Below are positions 1-9,126 of a stretch of 41,136 nt of DNA, piece after piece. The stretch's first letter is position 1. Every line of letters begins with the position of its first letter. This stretch comes from Bryobacterales bacterium. Its GTDB lineage: Bacteria; Acidobacteriota; Terriglobia; Bryobacterales; Bryobacteraceae. The stretch covers positions 1 through 41,136 of the forward strand of contig DAIDIH010000281.1 in the NCBI GenBank assembly GCA_027459465.1, written 5' to 3'. Under the pieces are notes generated by a model. It saw nothing but the letters and a program-made list of their open reading frames with translations. It did no database searches and was not told the DNA's origin. Position numbers and translations under genes: made by a program.

Positions 1-833
1 TGAAACTCGTCCCCCGCGCCCTTGGGCTCACTCGGAAACACGTCGATCGCCGCTCCGGCGAGATGCCCGGAATCGAGCGCTCCCCTCAGCGCGTCGATAT
101 CCACCACCGTCCCCCGCGCCGCGTTCAGAAACCGCGCGCCCTTCTTCATCCTGGCGAACTGCTCCACGCCCATCATCCGGAAGGTCTGCGGCGTCTCCGG
201 CACATGCAACGTCACGATATCGGAGGACTCCAGCAGCGCGTCGAGCGACGGCATCGGCCGCGCATTCCCCAGCGCCAGCTTGGTCTCGATGTCGTAGTAA
301 ATCACCTGCAGCCCCAGCGCCTCGGCCAGCACGCCCACCTGCGTCCCGATGTGCCCGTAGCCGACGATGCCCATGGTCTTGCCGCGCACCTCGTGCGAGC
401 CGACCGCGGTTTTGACCCAACCGCCCCGATGCGCCGCCGCGTTCCGCTCCGGAATTCCGCGCATCAGCAGAATCGTCTCGGCCAGCACCAGTTCCGCCAC
501 GCTGCGCGTATTGGAAAACGGAGCGTTGAACACCGGCACCCCGCGCTCCCGCGCCGCCTCGAGATCCACCTGGTTCGTGCCGATGCAGAAGCACCCCACC
601 GCCGTCAGCTTCGGCGCGTGCTCGAACACCTTCGCCGTCAAATGCGTCGCCGACCGGATCCCGATGAAATGCGCGTGCGCAATCGCCTCCAGCAGCCGCC
701 CCTCTCCCAGCGACTTCGGATGATAGTCGATATCCGTATACCCATCGGCGCGAAACGTCTCCACCGCCGCCGGATGGATGCCTTCCAACAGCAGAATTTT
801 GATTTTGCTCTTATCGAGCGAGTTCTTGTTCAT
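1..833 (-). CDS. serA: D-3-phosphoglycerate dehydrogenase, partial (C-terminus off the left edge)
   Basis: Catalyses the NAD-dependent oxidation of 3-phosphoglycerate to 3-phosphohydroxypyruvate, the first step of serine synthesis in the cytosol. The visible 277 residues start MNKNSLDKSKIK and follow the E. coli-type SerA closely: HFIGIRS at about 55-61, CIGTNQVDL at about 83-91, FNAPFSNTRSVAEL at about 102-115, and the Rossmann nucleotide-binding loop GYGHIG at about 158-163. RGTVVDI and AAIDVFP follow near the cut. The family is about 410 residues, so the end of the catalytic domain and any ACT regulatory domain lie outside the window. The gene is read leftwards, 128 bases downstream of the TonB receptor. 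No clear Shine-Dalgarno precedes the ATG, so the start rests on the family alignment. Confidence 0.95.
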   Translation of the reverse strand, partial: MNKNSLDKSKIKILLLEGIHPAAVETFRADGYTDIDYHPKSLGEGRLLEAIAHAHFIGIRSATHLTAKVFEHAPKLTAVGCFCIGTNQVDLEAARERGVPVFNAPFSNTRSVAELVLAETILLMRGIPERNAAAHRGGWVKTAVGSHEVRGKTMGIVGYGHIGTQVGVLAEALGLQVIYYDIETKLALGNARPMPSLDALLESSDIVTLHVPETPQTFRMMGVEQFARMKKGARFLNAARGTVVDIDALRGALDSGHLAGAAIDVFPSEPKGAGDEF

Positions 834-961
834 GAAAACCCAGGGGAACTTTCATGATACCGGCCCCGGCCGCCTCGCCTCTCCCGGCCTGCGCTTCGCC
901 ACACGACCCAATCCAACAAAGCCTCAACCCGGTCCGGCCACCCGGATCCGAACCCGCTGCT

Positions 962-3703
962 TCAGAACCTCACAATCAAATCCACCCACGCCCGCCGCGG
1001 CGCCCCCGGCGCGAAAAACGTAACGCTCTGCGCCGGCGCGCTTCCCGCATACGGACCCTCCGCATACGCCGGGTACGGCATCGTCTCCACCGTCCCCTGC
1101 GCCGTGTACGCCGTGTTCGCCAACTGAGCGGCCGTGTAGTAATGCCGGTCGAAGAGATTGTCGATCTGAACGCCGAGCTGCAGCCGTTTGGTCAGATCGT
1201 AGTGCGCCCGGAAATTCGTCACCGCATAGCCCGGCGAAACACCCGGCCCCAGATAGTAAACCCCGTCCGGCTGATACGCGTTGTTCTCGTTGCCCCGCGC
1301 GTACGAACTCGATATTGCGATCTCATCCAGGTCGAACGCCAGTTTCTTCGTCGCCTGATAAACCAGCCACGCCTTCCCCGTGTGTTTCGGAATCAGCGGA
1401 ATCCTGTCCCCCGGATGCACGTAAATGTTGCCGTTCAGCCCCGGGTATCCCGCCAGCGCGCTGTCGCTCGTGTTGTTTGCCTGCCCGTTCACCGCCTCCG
1501 TGCTCTGGTACGTCGCCGACAGAAACGTGTAATCGAGCCCCCACGTCACCCCCCCGATTCGCCCGCCCACATCCGCATCGAACCCCTCGCGCAGGGTCTT
1601 GGCGAAGTTCTGAAAATAGCCCGTCCCGAGAAGCACCGACGACACAAAGAGAATGTCGTTGTGATTCTCGCCCCGGAACGCGCCAACGTTCCAGTTGAGA
1701 TTCCGCGCGAGGGGAACTTCCGGGTTGCCGCGCACACCCACCTCCCAGGAATCGTTTACCACCTGCTGCAACGGCGGGTCGGAGGAAAACGCGTTCGGCA
1801 GAGAACACGGATGCACCGGGTCCGCGCAGCCGAGTTCGATCGACGTCGGCGCCCGGCTGCCCTGCGAAAACCGCGCGTAAGCGTTCAAGCTCGCCACCGG
1901 ACTCCACGTCAGCCCGACCGCGGGATTGAACCGCTCGAACACGTAATCTCCCGTCAACGATCCCGGCCCGGCCACCGGATTCAGGATATCGGTGTTGTTC
2001 ACCGTGAACCGGTCAAAGCGCCCCGAAACGGTCAGATTCAGGTGTTGGGGAAGCGTCAGCGTGTTGCTGAAATACGGACTCCAGTTCGGCGTTACCCCGC
2101 GCAGGTTGACCCGGGAGTCGATCCCCGTCGAGCCATCCTGCCAAGCCGGAACATTTGTGATCGTGTAGTTTGGACTGATATAGCCGTACGCCGAGTTCTC
2201 GGTAAAATCGATGCTGCCGCGATCCCAAAGAAATCCGGCGCTGAACTGATTCCGTCCGAGCGGGGTAGACCTGACCCAGGTCACCTGACCCGAAAATCCA
2301 AAATCGTTCTGTACCTCTTTCGAATAGATCGTCAGTCCGTCGCACGTCCCATCCGGATTGCCGAGCGAGATGGCTTCGGCGATGCACGCCCAGTAGGGGA
2401 ACGGCGTGTTCGTGCTGTTTGCCCCGGAGGCCGGGAAACCGGAATATCCCGCCCGGCTGAGGATCGCCTGCTCGGCCGGCGTCGGTTGATAGATATTGTT
2501 GCCCAGGACGTCGCTGTTGAAATTCGGATTGATGGCTTCCGTGCGGATGTTCCGGAACCACGCATTGCCGGAGAACGTCACCTGCTCGCTGAATGTGTGC
2601 TGCGCGATGAAATTGAACATCGGCGCGCGGTTCGCCGTGACGTCGCCCGGCGTGTAGGTGCTCGTGTAGTTGGCATCCAGCAGGCGATAATCCTGCAGCG
2701 CGTTGCCGAGCAGCGTGTTGTAGGCGTAGGTCGTGGTCAGGCCAAGGTCGGTCTTGGCGGTTCTCCATCCCAGCCGCACAAACGCCTGCCGCACATCCGA
2801 GGGCGAATCATACCGCCAGCCCGACTCATGGAATCCCGTTCCGGACAGAAACCAGTTGAACCCCGTCGCCTTGCCGCCGCCCCAAGTTGCGTCCACCTCT
2901 TTTCGTCCGCTGCTTCCATAGAGCAGGGTTCCCGTCAATCCGGGATAGCTCACGCCGTCCTTTGTCTGGACCGAGATTGCCCCGCCCAGCGTGTTCAGCC
3001 CGAACAACGGATCCGACCCCGGCACCAGCGACATTTCCGCAATCGCGTTTTTCGGAATCAGGTCCCAGGCGACGACATCGCCAAACGGCTGGTTCTGCCG
3101 CACGCCATCCATATAAACCGAAATCCCTTCCGGCGTCCCGAGCAGCGGAGAGGCCGTGTAGCCGCGGAAATTAATATCGGGCTGGAACGGGTTTCCCTGC
3201 ATGTCGTTCACGTTGATGCCGTTCATCCGCCGGTTGAGAAAGCCGGCAAGATCGAGCGCGCCGCTCGACTGAATCTCGGCCGCGGTCGCCGTTTCGACCG
3301 GCGCGGCGATCTGTTCTTTCGTAAGATTCGCGCCGGCGAGCGGTGTCGTCGCCACCACGTCGACGGTCGTCGATGTACTTTCGAGTTCCAACTTCACAAC
3401 TTCGCTCACCCGTCCGCCGGACCGTACTGTGACGGAGAGCACCCTCGTCGCAAAACCCGGCTTTACAATTTCCAGCCGGTGGCGGCCGGCCGCGACGTTT
3501 TGAAAATCGTGATGGCCCTGCGCGTCCGTCTGAAAGCCTCGCCCGTCGAGTTTGCCGGAAGCCTGCATCGCGGCGCCGGTCGCATCCTGAACCGCTAGAA
3601 GGATCTCGCCCGGCGGCTGCTGGCCGTGCACAATGACGGCTAAGGCGGCAAAAAGAACGAGGGCCATGGGCCGGAGGCCAATCGGCCTTCGCGCAAAGTC
3701 CAT
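962..3703 (-). CDS. TonB-dependent outer-membrane receptor with N-terminal carboxypeptidase-regulatory-like domain
   Basis: A 913-residue outer-membrane active transporter whose substrate is unknown. Residues 1-27 form a signal peptide (RPMALVLFAALAVIVHG). Residues about 28-110 are a carboxypeptidase-regulatory-like beta-sandwich (GRHRLEIVKPGF). About 125-250 form the plug, with NDMQGNPFQPDINFRGY, an SVYMDG motif and the LGGAISVQTK end. The rest is an aromatic-rich beta-barrel ending in the outer-membrane signature VDLIVRF with a terminal Phe. This layout is typical of the large TonB receptor families of Acidobacteria and Bacteroidetes. It diverges from the sigma/anti-sigma pair, which may regulate it, although an extracytoplasmic signalling domain of the FecA type is not evident. 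The Shine-Dalgarno is weak. Confidence 0.93.
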   Translation of the reverse strand: MDFARRPIGLRPMALVLFAALAVIVHGQQPPGEILLAVQDATGAAMQASGKLDGRGFQTDAQGHHDFQNVAAGRHRLEIVKPGFATRVLSVTVRSGGRVSEVVKLELESTSTTVDVVATTPLAGANLTKEQIAAPVETATAAEIQSSGALDLAGFLNRRMNGINVNDMQGNPFQPDINFRGYTASPLLGTPEGISVYMDGVRQNQPFGDVVAWDLIPKNAIAEMSLVPGSDPLFGLNTLGGAISVQTKDGVSYPGLTGTLLYGSSGRKEVDATWGGGKATGFNWFLSGTGFHESGWRYDSPSDVRQAFVRLGWRTAKTDLGLTTTYAYNTLLGNALQDYRLLDANYTSTYTPGDVTANRAPMFNFIAQHTFSEQVTFSGNAWFRNIRTEAINPNFNSDVLGNNIYQPTPAEQAILSRAGYSGFPASGANSTNTPFPYWACIAEAISLGNPDGTCDGLTIYSKEVQNDFGFSGQVTWVRSTPLGRNQFSAGFLWDRGSIDFTENSAYGYISPNYTITNVPAWQDGSTGIDSRVNLRGVTPNWSPYFSNTLTLPQHLNLTVSGRFDRFTVNNTDILNPVAGPGSLTGDYVFERFNPAVGLTWSPVASLNAYARFSQGSRAPTSIELGCADPVHPCSLPNAFSSDPPLQQVVNDSWEVGVRGNPEVPLARNLNWNVGAFRGENHNDILFVSSVLLGTGYFQNFAKTLREGFDADVGGRIGGVTWGLDYTFLSATYQSTEAVNGQANNTSDSALAGYPGLNGNIYVHPGDRIPLIPKHTGKAWLVYQATKKLAFDLDEIAISSSYARGNENNAYQPDGVYYLGPGVSPGYAVTNFRAHYDLTKRLQLGVQIDNLFDRHYYTAAQLANTAYTAQGTVETMPYPAYAEGPYAGSAPAQSVTFFAPGAPRRAWVDLIVRF

Positions 3704-3731
3704 ATTTCTAAATTCCGCGCCGGGCTTTGTT

Positions 3732-3748
3732 GTTCAGCCTTTTTGAAC
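3732..3748. promoter_or_regulatory. Inverted repeat in divergent intergenic region (possible operator)
   Basis: The 98-base gap between the divergent TonB receptor and sigma-factor genes carries GTTCA-N7-TGAAC, a perfect 5+5 inverted repeat. A TACAAT hexamer at 3774-3779 could be a -10 box for the rightward sigma gene, but no -35 sits at standard spacing. An operator or an ECF-type promoter element is possible. The repeat is short enough to be chance. Confidence 0.25.
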
Positions 3749-3801
3749 ACCCGCGGCAGCCGGCCCTTGCAGGTACAATTGGACGTTTGAATCGGACCGT
3801 C

Positions 3802-4356
3802 ATGACGTCATCGCTCCCGGCCTCCGCCGTCCTCAGCCAGCCGCAGGAGGTTCCGTCCCTCGAGGATGAAGTAGTCAGCCTGTTCGATCAGTTCCGCGAT
3901 CGTCTCCTGGGCTACCTCCTGGCGCTCGGCCTCGACGTTCACGATGGCGAAGAAGTAATTCAGGAAGTCTTCCTCGCGCTCTTCCAACACCTCGAGCGGG
4001 GCAAGTGCCGCCGAAATCTCCGAAGCTGGCTTTTCCGTGTCACTCACAATCTCGGATTGAAGCAGCGCAACCGGAAATCCCGCCGGTTGCAACTGATAAC
4101 CCACCCCGCGGCCGCACTCGCGGATTTGCACATCGATCCCGGCCCGAATCCGGAGCAGCGTCTGCTCGACAAACACCGGCATCGGCGCCTCCGAGCCGTC
4201 TTCCATGCGCTGCCTGAAAAGGACCGTTTGTGTCTTTCTCTGCGGGCCGAAGGCCTGCGATACCGGGAAATCGGCGACGTGCTGGGGATCTCCCTGGGCG
4301 CCGTCTCCCTCATATTGACCCGTTCCGTTGCACGCCTCAGCCGGGTGGATCGGTAA
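3802..4356 (+). CDS. RNA polymerase sigma factor, sigma-70 family (ECF type)
   Basis: A 184-residue ECF-size sigma factor that would direct core RNA polymerase to a dedicated promoter set. Region 2 is seen in LFDQFRDRLLGYLLALG, EEVIQEVFLALFQHL and LRSWLFRVTHN. Region 4 is seen in LPEKDRLCLSLRAEGLRYREIGDVLGIS followed by the recognition helix GAVSLILTRSVARL. No region 3 or long N-terminal region is present. The open frame reaches back to 3727, but the ATG at 3802 gives the usual N-terminal length for the family. The anti-sigma gene begins 2 bases after the stop, as expected for a co-transcribed, translationally coupled sigma/anti-sigma pair. Confidence 0.88.
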   Translation: MTSSLPASAVLSQPQEVPSLEDEVVSLFDQFRDRLLGYLLALGLDVHDGEEVIQEVFLALFQHLERGKCRRNLRSWLFRVTHNLGLKQRNRKSRRLQLITHPAAALADLHIDPGPNPEQRLLDKHRHRRLRAVFHALPEKDRLCLSLRAEGLRYREIGDVLGISLGAVSLILTRSVARLSRVDR

Positions 4357-4358
4357 CT

Positions 4359-5324
4359 ATGCCGTATCCGGAATCACATCCCTCGGATCAAGAACTGGTG
4401 ATGGCAGCCGATGGGGAACTGCCCGCCCGGCGCGCGGAAGCCGTCCGCCTTCATCTGGCGTCCTGCCGGTCGTGCCGTCTCCGCATGAATAATCTCGAGG
4501 CCGCAATGACAGACATCGAACGCCTGCACCATCGGGAGTTCGATGCCAAAATTCCGCCCATCGCCGCCGCCCGAGCAAGGCTTCGAGCCCGTCTGGCCAC
4601 CCTCGCCCCCGAATCCGGAACGCGTTTCCTTGACCGGAGGAGACCGAGCCACTCCTGGACGTTTGGCTCCGCCGCCGTTCTCGCCGCCGCGATGGTTGTC
4701 CTGACGATCGGAGTAGCCCAGCTTAGAAATCGCGACGCTTCCGGATTCACGTTGCTTGAGAGTGCGGCAATCCCGAGACCCCAACTGACCCCCGGAGCAA
4801 CGGTTCCGGTGACGAAACAACAGGTCTGCAACGCCGACTCGCGCACCGAGGGTCCGGAGGTGCCGGCCTCTTTGCAGCGGCAGGTGTTTGAAGCCTACGG
4901 CATCGCCCATCCCCGGCCCGACGCCTACGAAATTGATTACCTGATCACGCCGGACCTGGGCGGCGCCGCCAACATCCGCAACCTCTGGCCCCAGCCCTAC
5001 CACGACACCGTCTGGAACGCCCGCGTGAAGGATCAACTCGAGGAGCGCCTGCACAACCTGGTCTGCACCGGCCAACTCGACCTGGCCACCGCCCAGCACG
5101 ATTTGGCAACGGATTGGGTGACCGCCTACAAACGATACTTCCACACCGACCACCCCCGCCTCTCCAAACCACAAATGGGCCAGCGCCGGAGGGTGCCCGA
5201 AAACAACCTCCCCGCCGAAAGTCCCCGGCAACTCGCCTCCTCGACCATTCCAAGGCCCCTGCGGCCAACGCCCTGGCGCGTTAGCCCCGCCCGCCTCAAC
5301 CCGTCAACCGCCAAAGCAATGTGA
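4359..5324 (+). CDS. Membrane ZAS-type anti-sigma factor with C-terminal EID-Y-LI/LGG domain
   Basis: 321 residues. The N-terminal zinc-binding anti-sigma motif is H32-x3-C36-x2-C39 (HLASCRSC), preceded by the helix MAADGELPARRAEAVRLHL. A single membrane segment lies at about 102-121 (TFGSAAVLAAAMVVLTIGVA). The part after it should be periplasmic. It carries a globular domain with EIDYLITPDLGG at 191-202, NLWPQPY at 208-214, WNARVKDQLE, a Cys at 236 and ATDWVTAYKRYF. I recall that domain from proteins of unknown function, where the fourth motif residue can be His or Tyr. The EID-H-LI/LGG form resembles HNH-type sites, but the Tyr here argues against nuclease activity. The open frame extends back into the sigma gene. 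The ATG at 4359 was chosen because it starts exactly at the ZAS domain. Confidence 0.82.
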   Translation: MPYPESHPSDQELVMAADGELPARRAEAVRLHLASCRSCRLRMNNLEAAMTDIERLHHREFDAKIPPIAAARARLRARLATLAPESGTRFLDRRRPSHSWTFGSAAVLAAAMVVLTIGVAQLRNRDASGFTLLESAAIPRPQLTPGATVPVTKQQVCNADSRTEGPEVPASLQRQVFEAYGIAHPRPDAYEIDYLITPDLGGAANIRNLWPQPYHDTVWNARVKDQLEERLHNLVCTGQLDLATAQHDLATDWVTAYKRYFHTDHPRLSKPQMGQRRRVPENNLPAESPRQLASSTIPRPLRPTPWRVSPARLNPSTAKAM

Positions 5325-5453
5325 ACGGGCCGGCGAAACAACCCGGTTCCCAGACCGATCGCGGTGCGGCCGCTCGCATTTCCGCGGCGCGAAGGACTGC
5401 AGACGGCGCGCCAGCGGCTCATCCGCACTCCCCAGGGGAGAGAATGGAGGCTT

Positions 5454-6962
5454 ATGGTTGTGCTGGATGGTTCGTCGTTGCGTCTCGAGCAGGTGGAGGC
5501 GGTGAGCCGGAGGTATGAGGCGGTGGAGGTGGCCGGGGAGGCGGTGGAGCGGATGCGGCGGTCGCGGGCGGTGGTGGACCGGCTGGAGGCGGGCGATGCG
5601 CCGGTTTACGGGGTGAACACGGGTGTTGGGATGCTGGCGGACGTGCGGATTCCGGCGGCGGACCTGGCGGCGCTGCAGAGGAACATTGTGCGGTCGCACT
5701 CGGCGGGCGTGGGCGAGCCGATGGCGGAGGCCGAGACGCGGGCGATGATGCTGATCCGCGCGAACGTGCTAGCGAAGGGGTTTTCGGGGATCCGGCCGGA
5801 GGTGGCGCGGCGGTTGTGCGAAATGCTGAACCGGAGGGTGACGCCGGTGGTGCCGTCGCAGGGGAGCGTGGGGGCGAGCGGCGACCTGGCTCCGCTGGCG
5901 CACATGGCGCTGGTGCTGATCGGCGAGGGGCGGGCGGCGGTTGGCGGAGAGGTGGTGGACGGCGGCGAGGCGCTGCGGCGGGTAGGGCTCGAGCCGATGG
6001 AGTTGCAGCCGAAGGAGGGGTTGTCGCTGCTGAACGGGACGCAGGCGATGCTGGCGGTGGGGACGCTGGAATTGCTGGAGGCGGAGCGGTTGGCGGATGC
6101 GGCGGACGTGATCTGCGCGATGACGCTCGATGGGTTGAAGGGGACGCCGCGGGCGTTTGAGGCGCGGATTCATGCGGTGCGGCCGCATCCGGGGCAGATG
6201 CGGAGCGCGGCGAACCTCGAGAAGCTGCTTGAAGGGAGCGAGATCCGGCGGTCGCATATTACCTGCCGGCACGTGCAGGATGCGTATTCGCTGCGGTGTG
6301 CGCCACAGGTGCATGGGGCGGTGCGGGATGCGCTCGTCGAAGCGCGGCGGGTGTTTTCCATCGAGCTGAATTCGGTGACGGACAACCCGATCGTGTTCGA
6401 AGACGAGATTGTTTCGGGCGGGAATTTTCATGGCGAGCCGCTGGCGCTGCCGCTGGATGCGATGGCGGTGGCGCTGGCGGCGCTGGCGGGGATTGCGGAG
6501 CGGCGGATCGACCGGCTGGTGAATCCGATGCTGAGTGAGGATCTGCCCCCGTTTTTGGCAAACCATGCGGGCCTCGAGTCCGGGTTCATGATGGTGCAGG
6601 TGACGGCGGCGGCGCTTTGCGCGGAGAACCGGGTGCTGGCGACGCCGGCTTCGCCGGGTTCGATCCCGACGAGCGGGAACAAGGAAGACTTTGTGAGCAT
6701 GGGGAACGCGGCGGCGTGGAAGCTGAAGCGGGTGGTGGAGAATACGCGGCGGGTGCTGGCGATCGAGTTGCTGGCGGCGGTGCGGGCGCTGGACTGCCGG
6801 AGGCCATTGGTGTCGAGTCCGGCGCTTGAGAAGGTGCGGGAGCGGCTGGAGGCGCGATGCAAGAAGTGGGAAGGGGACGCGCCATTTCATGAGGCGATCG
6901 AAAAGGCGGCGGAGTGGATTGCGGAGGGCGGGGAATTGACGGAGGGGCTGGGCGGGCATTGA
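5454..6962 (+). CDS. hutH: Histidine ammonia-lyase-like aromatic amino acid lyase
   Basis: 502 residues, the usual length for HutH, which converts L-histidine to urocanate and ammonia. The MIO prosthetic group forms from Ala141-Ser142-Gly143 in VGASGDLAPLAH. The catalytic Tyr is in YGVNTGVG (Tyr52). GGNFHGEP and the stretch PTSGNKEDFVSMG carry further active-site residues. The Glu in NKED matches histidine lyases; phenylalanine and tyrosine lyases usually have Gln there. No hutU, hutI or hutG lies nearby, so its role in histidine catabolism is inferred from the family only. GGAGG at 5446-5450 is only 3 bases from the ATG at 5454 and 9 from the GTG at 5460, so the true start may be the GTG. 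The coding strand is extremely G-rich compared with the sigma genes to its left. Confidence 0.82.
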   Translation: MVVLDGSSLRLEQVEAVSRRYEAVEVAGEAVERMRRSRAVVDRLEAGDAPVYGVNTGVGMLADVRIPAADLAALQRNIVRSHSAGVGEPMAEAETRAMMLIRANVLAKGFSGIRPEVARRLCEMLNRRVTPVVPSQGSVGASGDLAPLAHMALVLIGEGRAAVGGEVVDGGEALRRVGLEPMELQPKEGLSLLNGTQAMLAVGTLELLEAERLADAADVICAMTLDGLKGTPRAFEARIHAVRPHPGQMRSAANLEKLLEGSEIRRSHITCRHVQDAYSLRCAPQVHGAVRDALVEARRVFSIELNSVTDNPIVFEDEIVSGGNFHGEPLALPLDAMAVALAALAGIAERRIDRLVNPMLSEDLPPFLANHAGLESGFMMVQVTAAALCAENRVLATPASPGSIPTSGNKEDFVSMGNAAAWKLKRVVENTRRVLAIELLAAVRALDCRRPLVSSPALEKVRERLEARCKKWEGDAPFHEAIEKAAEWIAEGGELTEGLGGH

Positions 6963-7016
6963 TGGGGCCGAGGGCGCGCAACGTGTTGTGTGGGCGTCTG
7001 TTATGCTGTCGGACGG

Positions 7017-8444
7017 GTGTATAGTAGGCATTACCGGAAAGTAAAGCTGCTGTTTGGCCTCTCCGATGCCGCGCTGGTTGCGCTGGCATTCGAGGCCGCC
7101 TACCAGACTCGCTACTGGCTGGGCGCGCGCGCGGAGTTAGAGAAACAGTTCTATTTGGAGAGGCCGGTGCTGGCGCTGCTGCTGGGCGCGGCGGTGCTGC
7201 TGTGGCTGGCGATCGGCTTCTGGTCCGACATTTACGAAAAGCTCGATTCGGCGCATCCGCGGATGGTGCTGCGGAACACGTTCCGGCAGTGCCTGCTGGG
7301 CGCGATGGGGCTGGTGTTGTTCGAGTACCTGCTGCGGTTGGACTTGAGCCGTCTGTTTGTCGCGATCCTGGGCGTATATAGCTGGCTGCTGCTGTGCCTG
7401 TTCCGATTGAACGCGGGGCATCTGCTTGGTGTGATCCGAAGGGAGTTCGGCGCGCCGCGCTTTGTGATGGTGGTGGGGGAAGGCGAACGGGCGATTAAAC
7501 TGGCCGAGGCGCTGGAGCAGAGCGAGGATTACGGGATCCGGCTGACGGGGTTTCTTGCGGACGGTGAGGCGCAGATGCCGGAGGCGGGGCGGCTGAAGCG
7601 GGACTATCCGGTGTATGGGCTGAAGGATCTGCCCGACCTGCTGCACCGGCATGTGATCGACGAAATTTTGTTCGCGGTGGAGAGCGAGAGGCTGCCGGCG
7701 CTCGAAGAAGTGTTCTTGCTTTGCGACGAAGAAGGCGTGCGAACGCGCGTGCTGGTGGATTTTTTCCCGCATATTAACAGCGACGTGTATCTGGACCGGC
7801 TGGGGAACGAGCCACTGCTGACGTTTGCGGCGGCGCCGCACGATGAGCTGCGGCTGATCGTGAAGCGGGCGACGGACCTGCTGCTGGCGGCGTGTGCGCT
7901 GGTGCTGCTGGCTCCGGTGATGCTGGCGATTGCGGCGCTGATCCGGCTGACGTCGCCGGGGCCGGCGATTTTCCGGCAGGAGCGGTGCGGGCTGAACGGG
8001 CGGCGGTTTGTGTTTTACAAGTTCCGGTCGATGTGCGCAGACGCCGAGGAGAGGAAGGCGGAAGTGGCGCATCTGAACCGGAAGACGACGGCGTTCAAGA
8101 TCCCGAACGATCCGCGGCTGACGCGGGTGGGCGGGTTTTTGCGGAAGTTTTCGATCGACGAGTGGCCGCAGTTGTGGAATGTGCTGAAGGGCGATATGTC
8201 GCTGGTGGGGCCGCGGCCGGCGGTGCCGGAGGAAGTGGAGCGGTATGCGCGGTGGCAGCGGCGGCGGCTGCGGATGCGTCCCGGGCTTACCTGCCTGTGG
8301 GCGATCGAGGGGCGCGACACGCTCGATTTCGACACGTGGATGAAGATGGACATGATGTATATCGACAATTGGTCACTGGCGCTGGACTGGAAGATCATAC
8401 TGCGCACGGTGCCCAAGGTCCTGCTGGGCAAAGGAGCTCACTAA
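7017..8444 (+). CDS. Polyprenyl-phosphate sugar phosphotransferase (WbaP/EpsE-like)
   Basis: 475 residues. It would transfer a sugar-1-phosphate from a nucleotide sugar to undecaprenyl phosphate, starting an exopolysaccharide or O-antigen repeat unit at the inner membrane. The N-terminal half has four hydrophobic segments followed by a CoA-binding-like Rossmann region (FVMVVGEGERAIKLAEAL). The C-terminal catalytic domain follows a further membrane helix. It includes KRATDLLLAACALVLLAP, SPGPAIFRQERCG, FYKFRSM, RKFSIDEWPQLWNVL and GDMSLVGPRP, all hallmark motifs. The open frame reaches a GTG at 6990. The GTG at 7017 (reads MYSRHYRKVK) is preferred because homologues begin just before the first helix. 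No other glycan genes are nearby. Confidence 0.88.
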   Translation: MYSRHYRKVKLLFGLSDAALVALAFEAAYQTRYWLGARAELEKQFYLERPVLALLLGAAVLLWLAIGFWSDIYEKLDSAHPRMVLRNTFRQCLLGAMGLVLFEYLLRLDLSRLFVAILGVYSWLLLCLFRLNAGHLLGVIRREFGAPRFVMVVGEGERAIKLAEALEQSEDYGIRLTGFLADGEAQMPEAGRLKRDYPVYGLKDLPDLLHRHVIDEILFAVESERLPALEEVFLLCDEEGVRTRVLVDFFPHINSDVYLDRLGNEPLLTFAAAPHDELRLIVKRATDLLLAACALVLLAPVMLAIAALIRLTSPGPAIFRQERCGLNGRRFVFYKFRSMCADAEERKAEVAHLNRKTTAFKIPNDPRLTRVGGFLRKFSIDEWPQLWNVLKGDMSLVGPRPAVPEEVERYARWQRRRLRMRPGLTCLWAIEGRDTLDFDTWMKMDMMYIDNWSLALDWKIILRTVPKVLLGKGAH

Positions 8445-8449
8445 ACCTT

Positions 8450-9064
8450 ATGGAACTCGTACCAACCCAGGAAGAAGTGGTCGGACTGCTGCGCCAAACC
8501 GGGGCGCTGCGGGACGGGCATTTCGAATATTCGAACGGGCTGCATGCCAATGAGTATTTGCAGGTGGCGCTGGCGATGCGGTCGTATCAACATTCAAAGA
8601 CGATGAGCGTGGCGCTCAGCCGGCTGGTGCGCGCCAACACCGAGATCCGGGCGATTATTCCGGAGCTGTCCATCGTCGCGCCGGGCACCGGGGGATTGCC
8701 GGTGGCTTACGGGGTGTGTGAAGCGCTTCGCGCGCACCAGGTGTATTGGGCGGAGCGGAGCGAGGACAGCGAGCCGCTGCACTTCCGGCAGTACTTCGAG
8801 ATGGTTCCGGGGGAGAAGGTGCTGCTGGTGGACGACATTCTGCGCTCGGGGAAGCAGCTTTCGGAGTTGAAGAAACTGATCGAGGCCAAGGGCGGGCACG
8901 TGGTGGGGCTGGCGGTGATTGTGTATCAGCCGACGCCGAAGACGATCCAGTTCGACCCACTTCCGTTTTATTACCTGGCGAAGCTGGACGCGACGTATTA
9001 CATGGATTCGGCATCCTGCGACATGTGCAAGCGGGGCGCGCCGGTGGAGAAGGTCTGGATTTAG
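8450..9064 (+). CDS. pyrE: Orotate phosphoribosyltransferase
   Basis: 204 residues. It joins orotate with PRPP to give orotidine 5'-monophosphate in pyrimidine synthesis. The PRPP-binding loop is VLLVDDILRSGKQ. GHFEYSNGLHANEYLQVALA matches the substrate-side N-terminal motif of the short PyrE family. The C-terminus ends CDMCKRGAPVEKVW, like the C-x2-C tail of thermophile and acidobacterial PyrE proteins. AAGGAG at 8431-8436 precedes the ATG. The gene begins 5 bases after the sugar transferase stop, so the two are probably co-transcribed. The frame is open far upstream inside the sugar transferase, but that part is a shadow. A different PRTase specificity cannot be excluded. Confidence 0.85.
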   Translation: MELVPTQEEVVGLLRQTGALRDGHFEYSNGLHANEYLQVALAMRSYQHSKTMSVALSRLVRANTEIRAIIPELSIVAPGTGGLPVAYGVCEALRAHQVYWAERSEDSEPLHFRQYFEMVPGEKVLLVDDILRSGKQLSELKKLIEAKGGHVVGLAVIVYQPTPKTIQFDPLPFYYLAKLDATYYMDSASCDMCKRGAPVEKVWI

Positions 9065-9126
9065 CGCTGCGGCACTTCAAACCGGCCAGGCTCGCGTAGA
9101 TTTCAGCCGGATTGCCGCGACGAGCC

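Noticed and set aside
854..3598. 914-residue plus-strand open frame
   Set aside because: Lies opposite the TonB receptor; very Arg/Pro-rich with no domain, and the minus-strand protein is a clear family member.
3743..3779. TTGAAC and TACAAT as a sigma-70 promoter
   Set aside because: The spacing is 25 bases, far from the usual 16-18.
5769..7031. 420-residue minus-strand open frame
   Set aside because: Antisense to hutH; Arg/His/Pro-rich with no recognisable motif.
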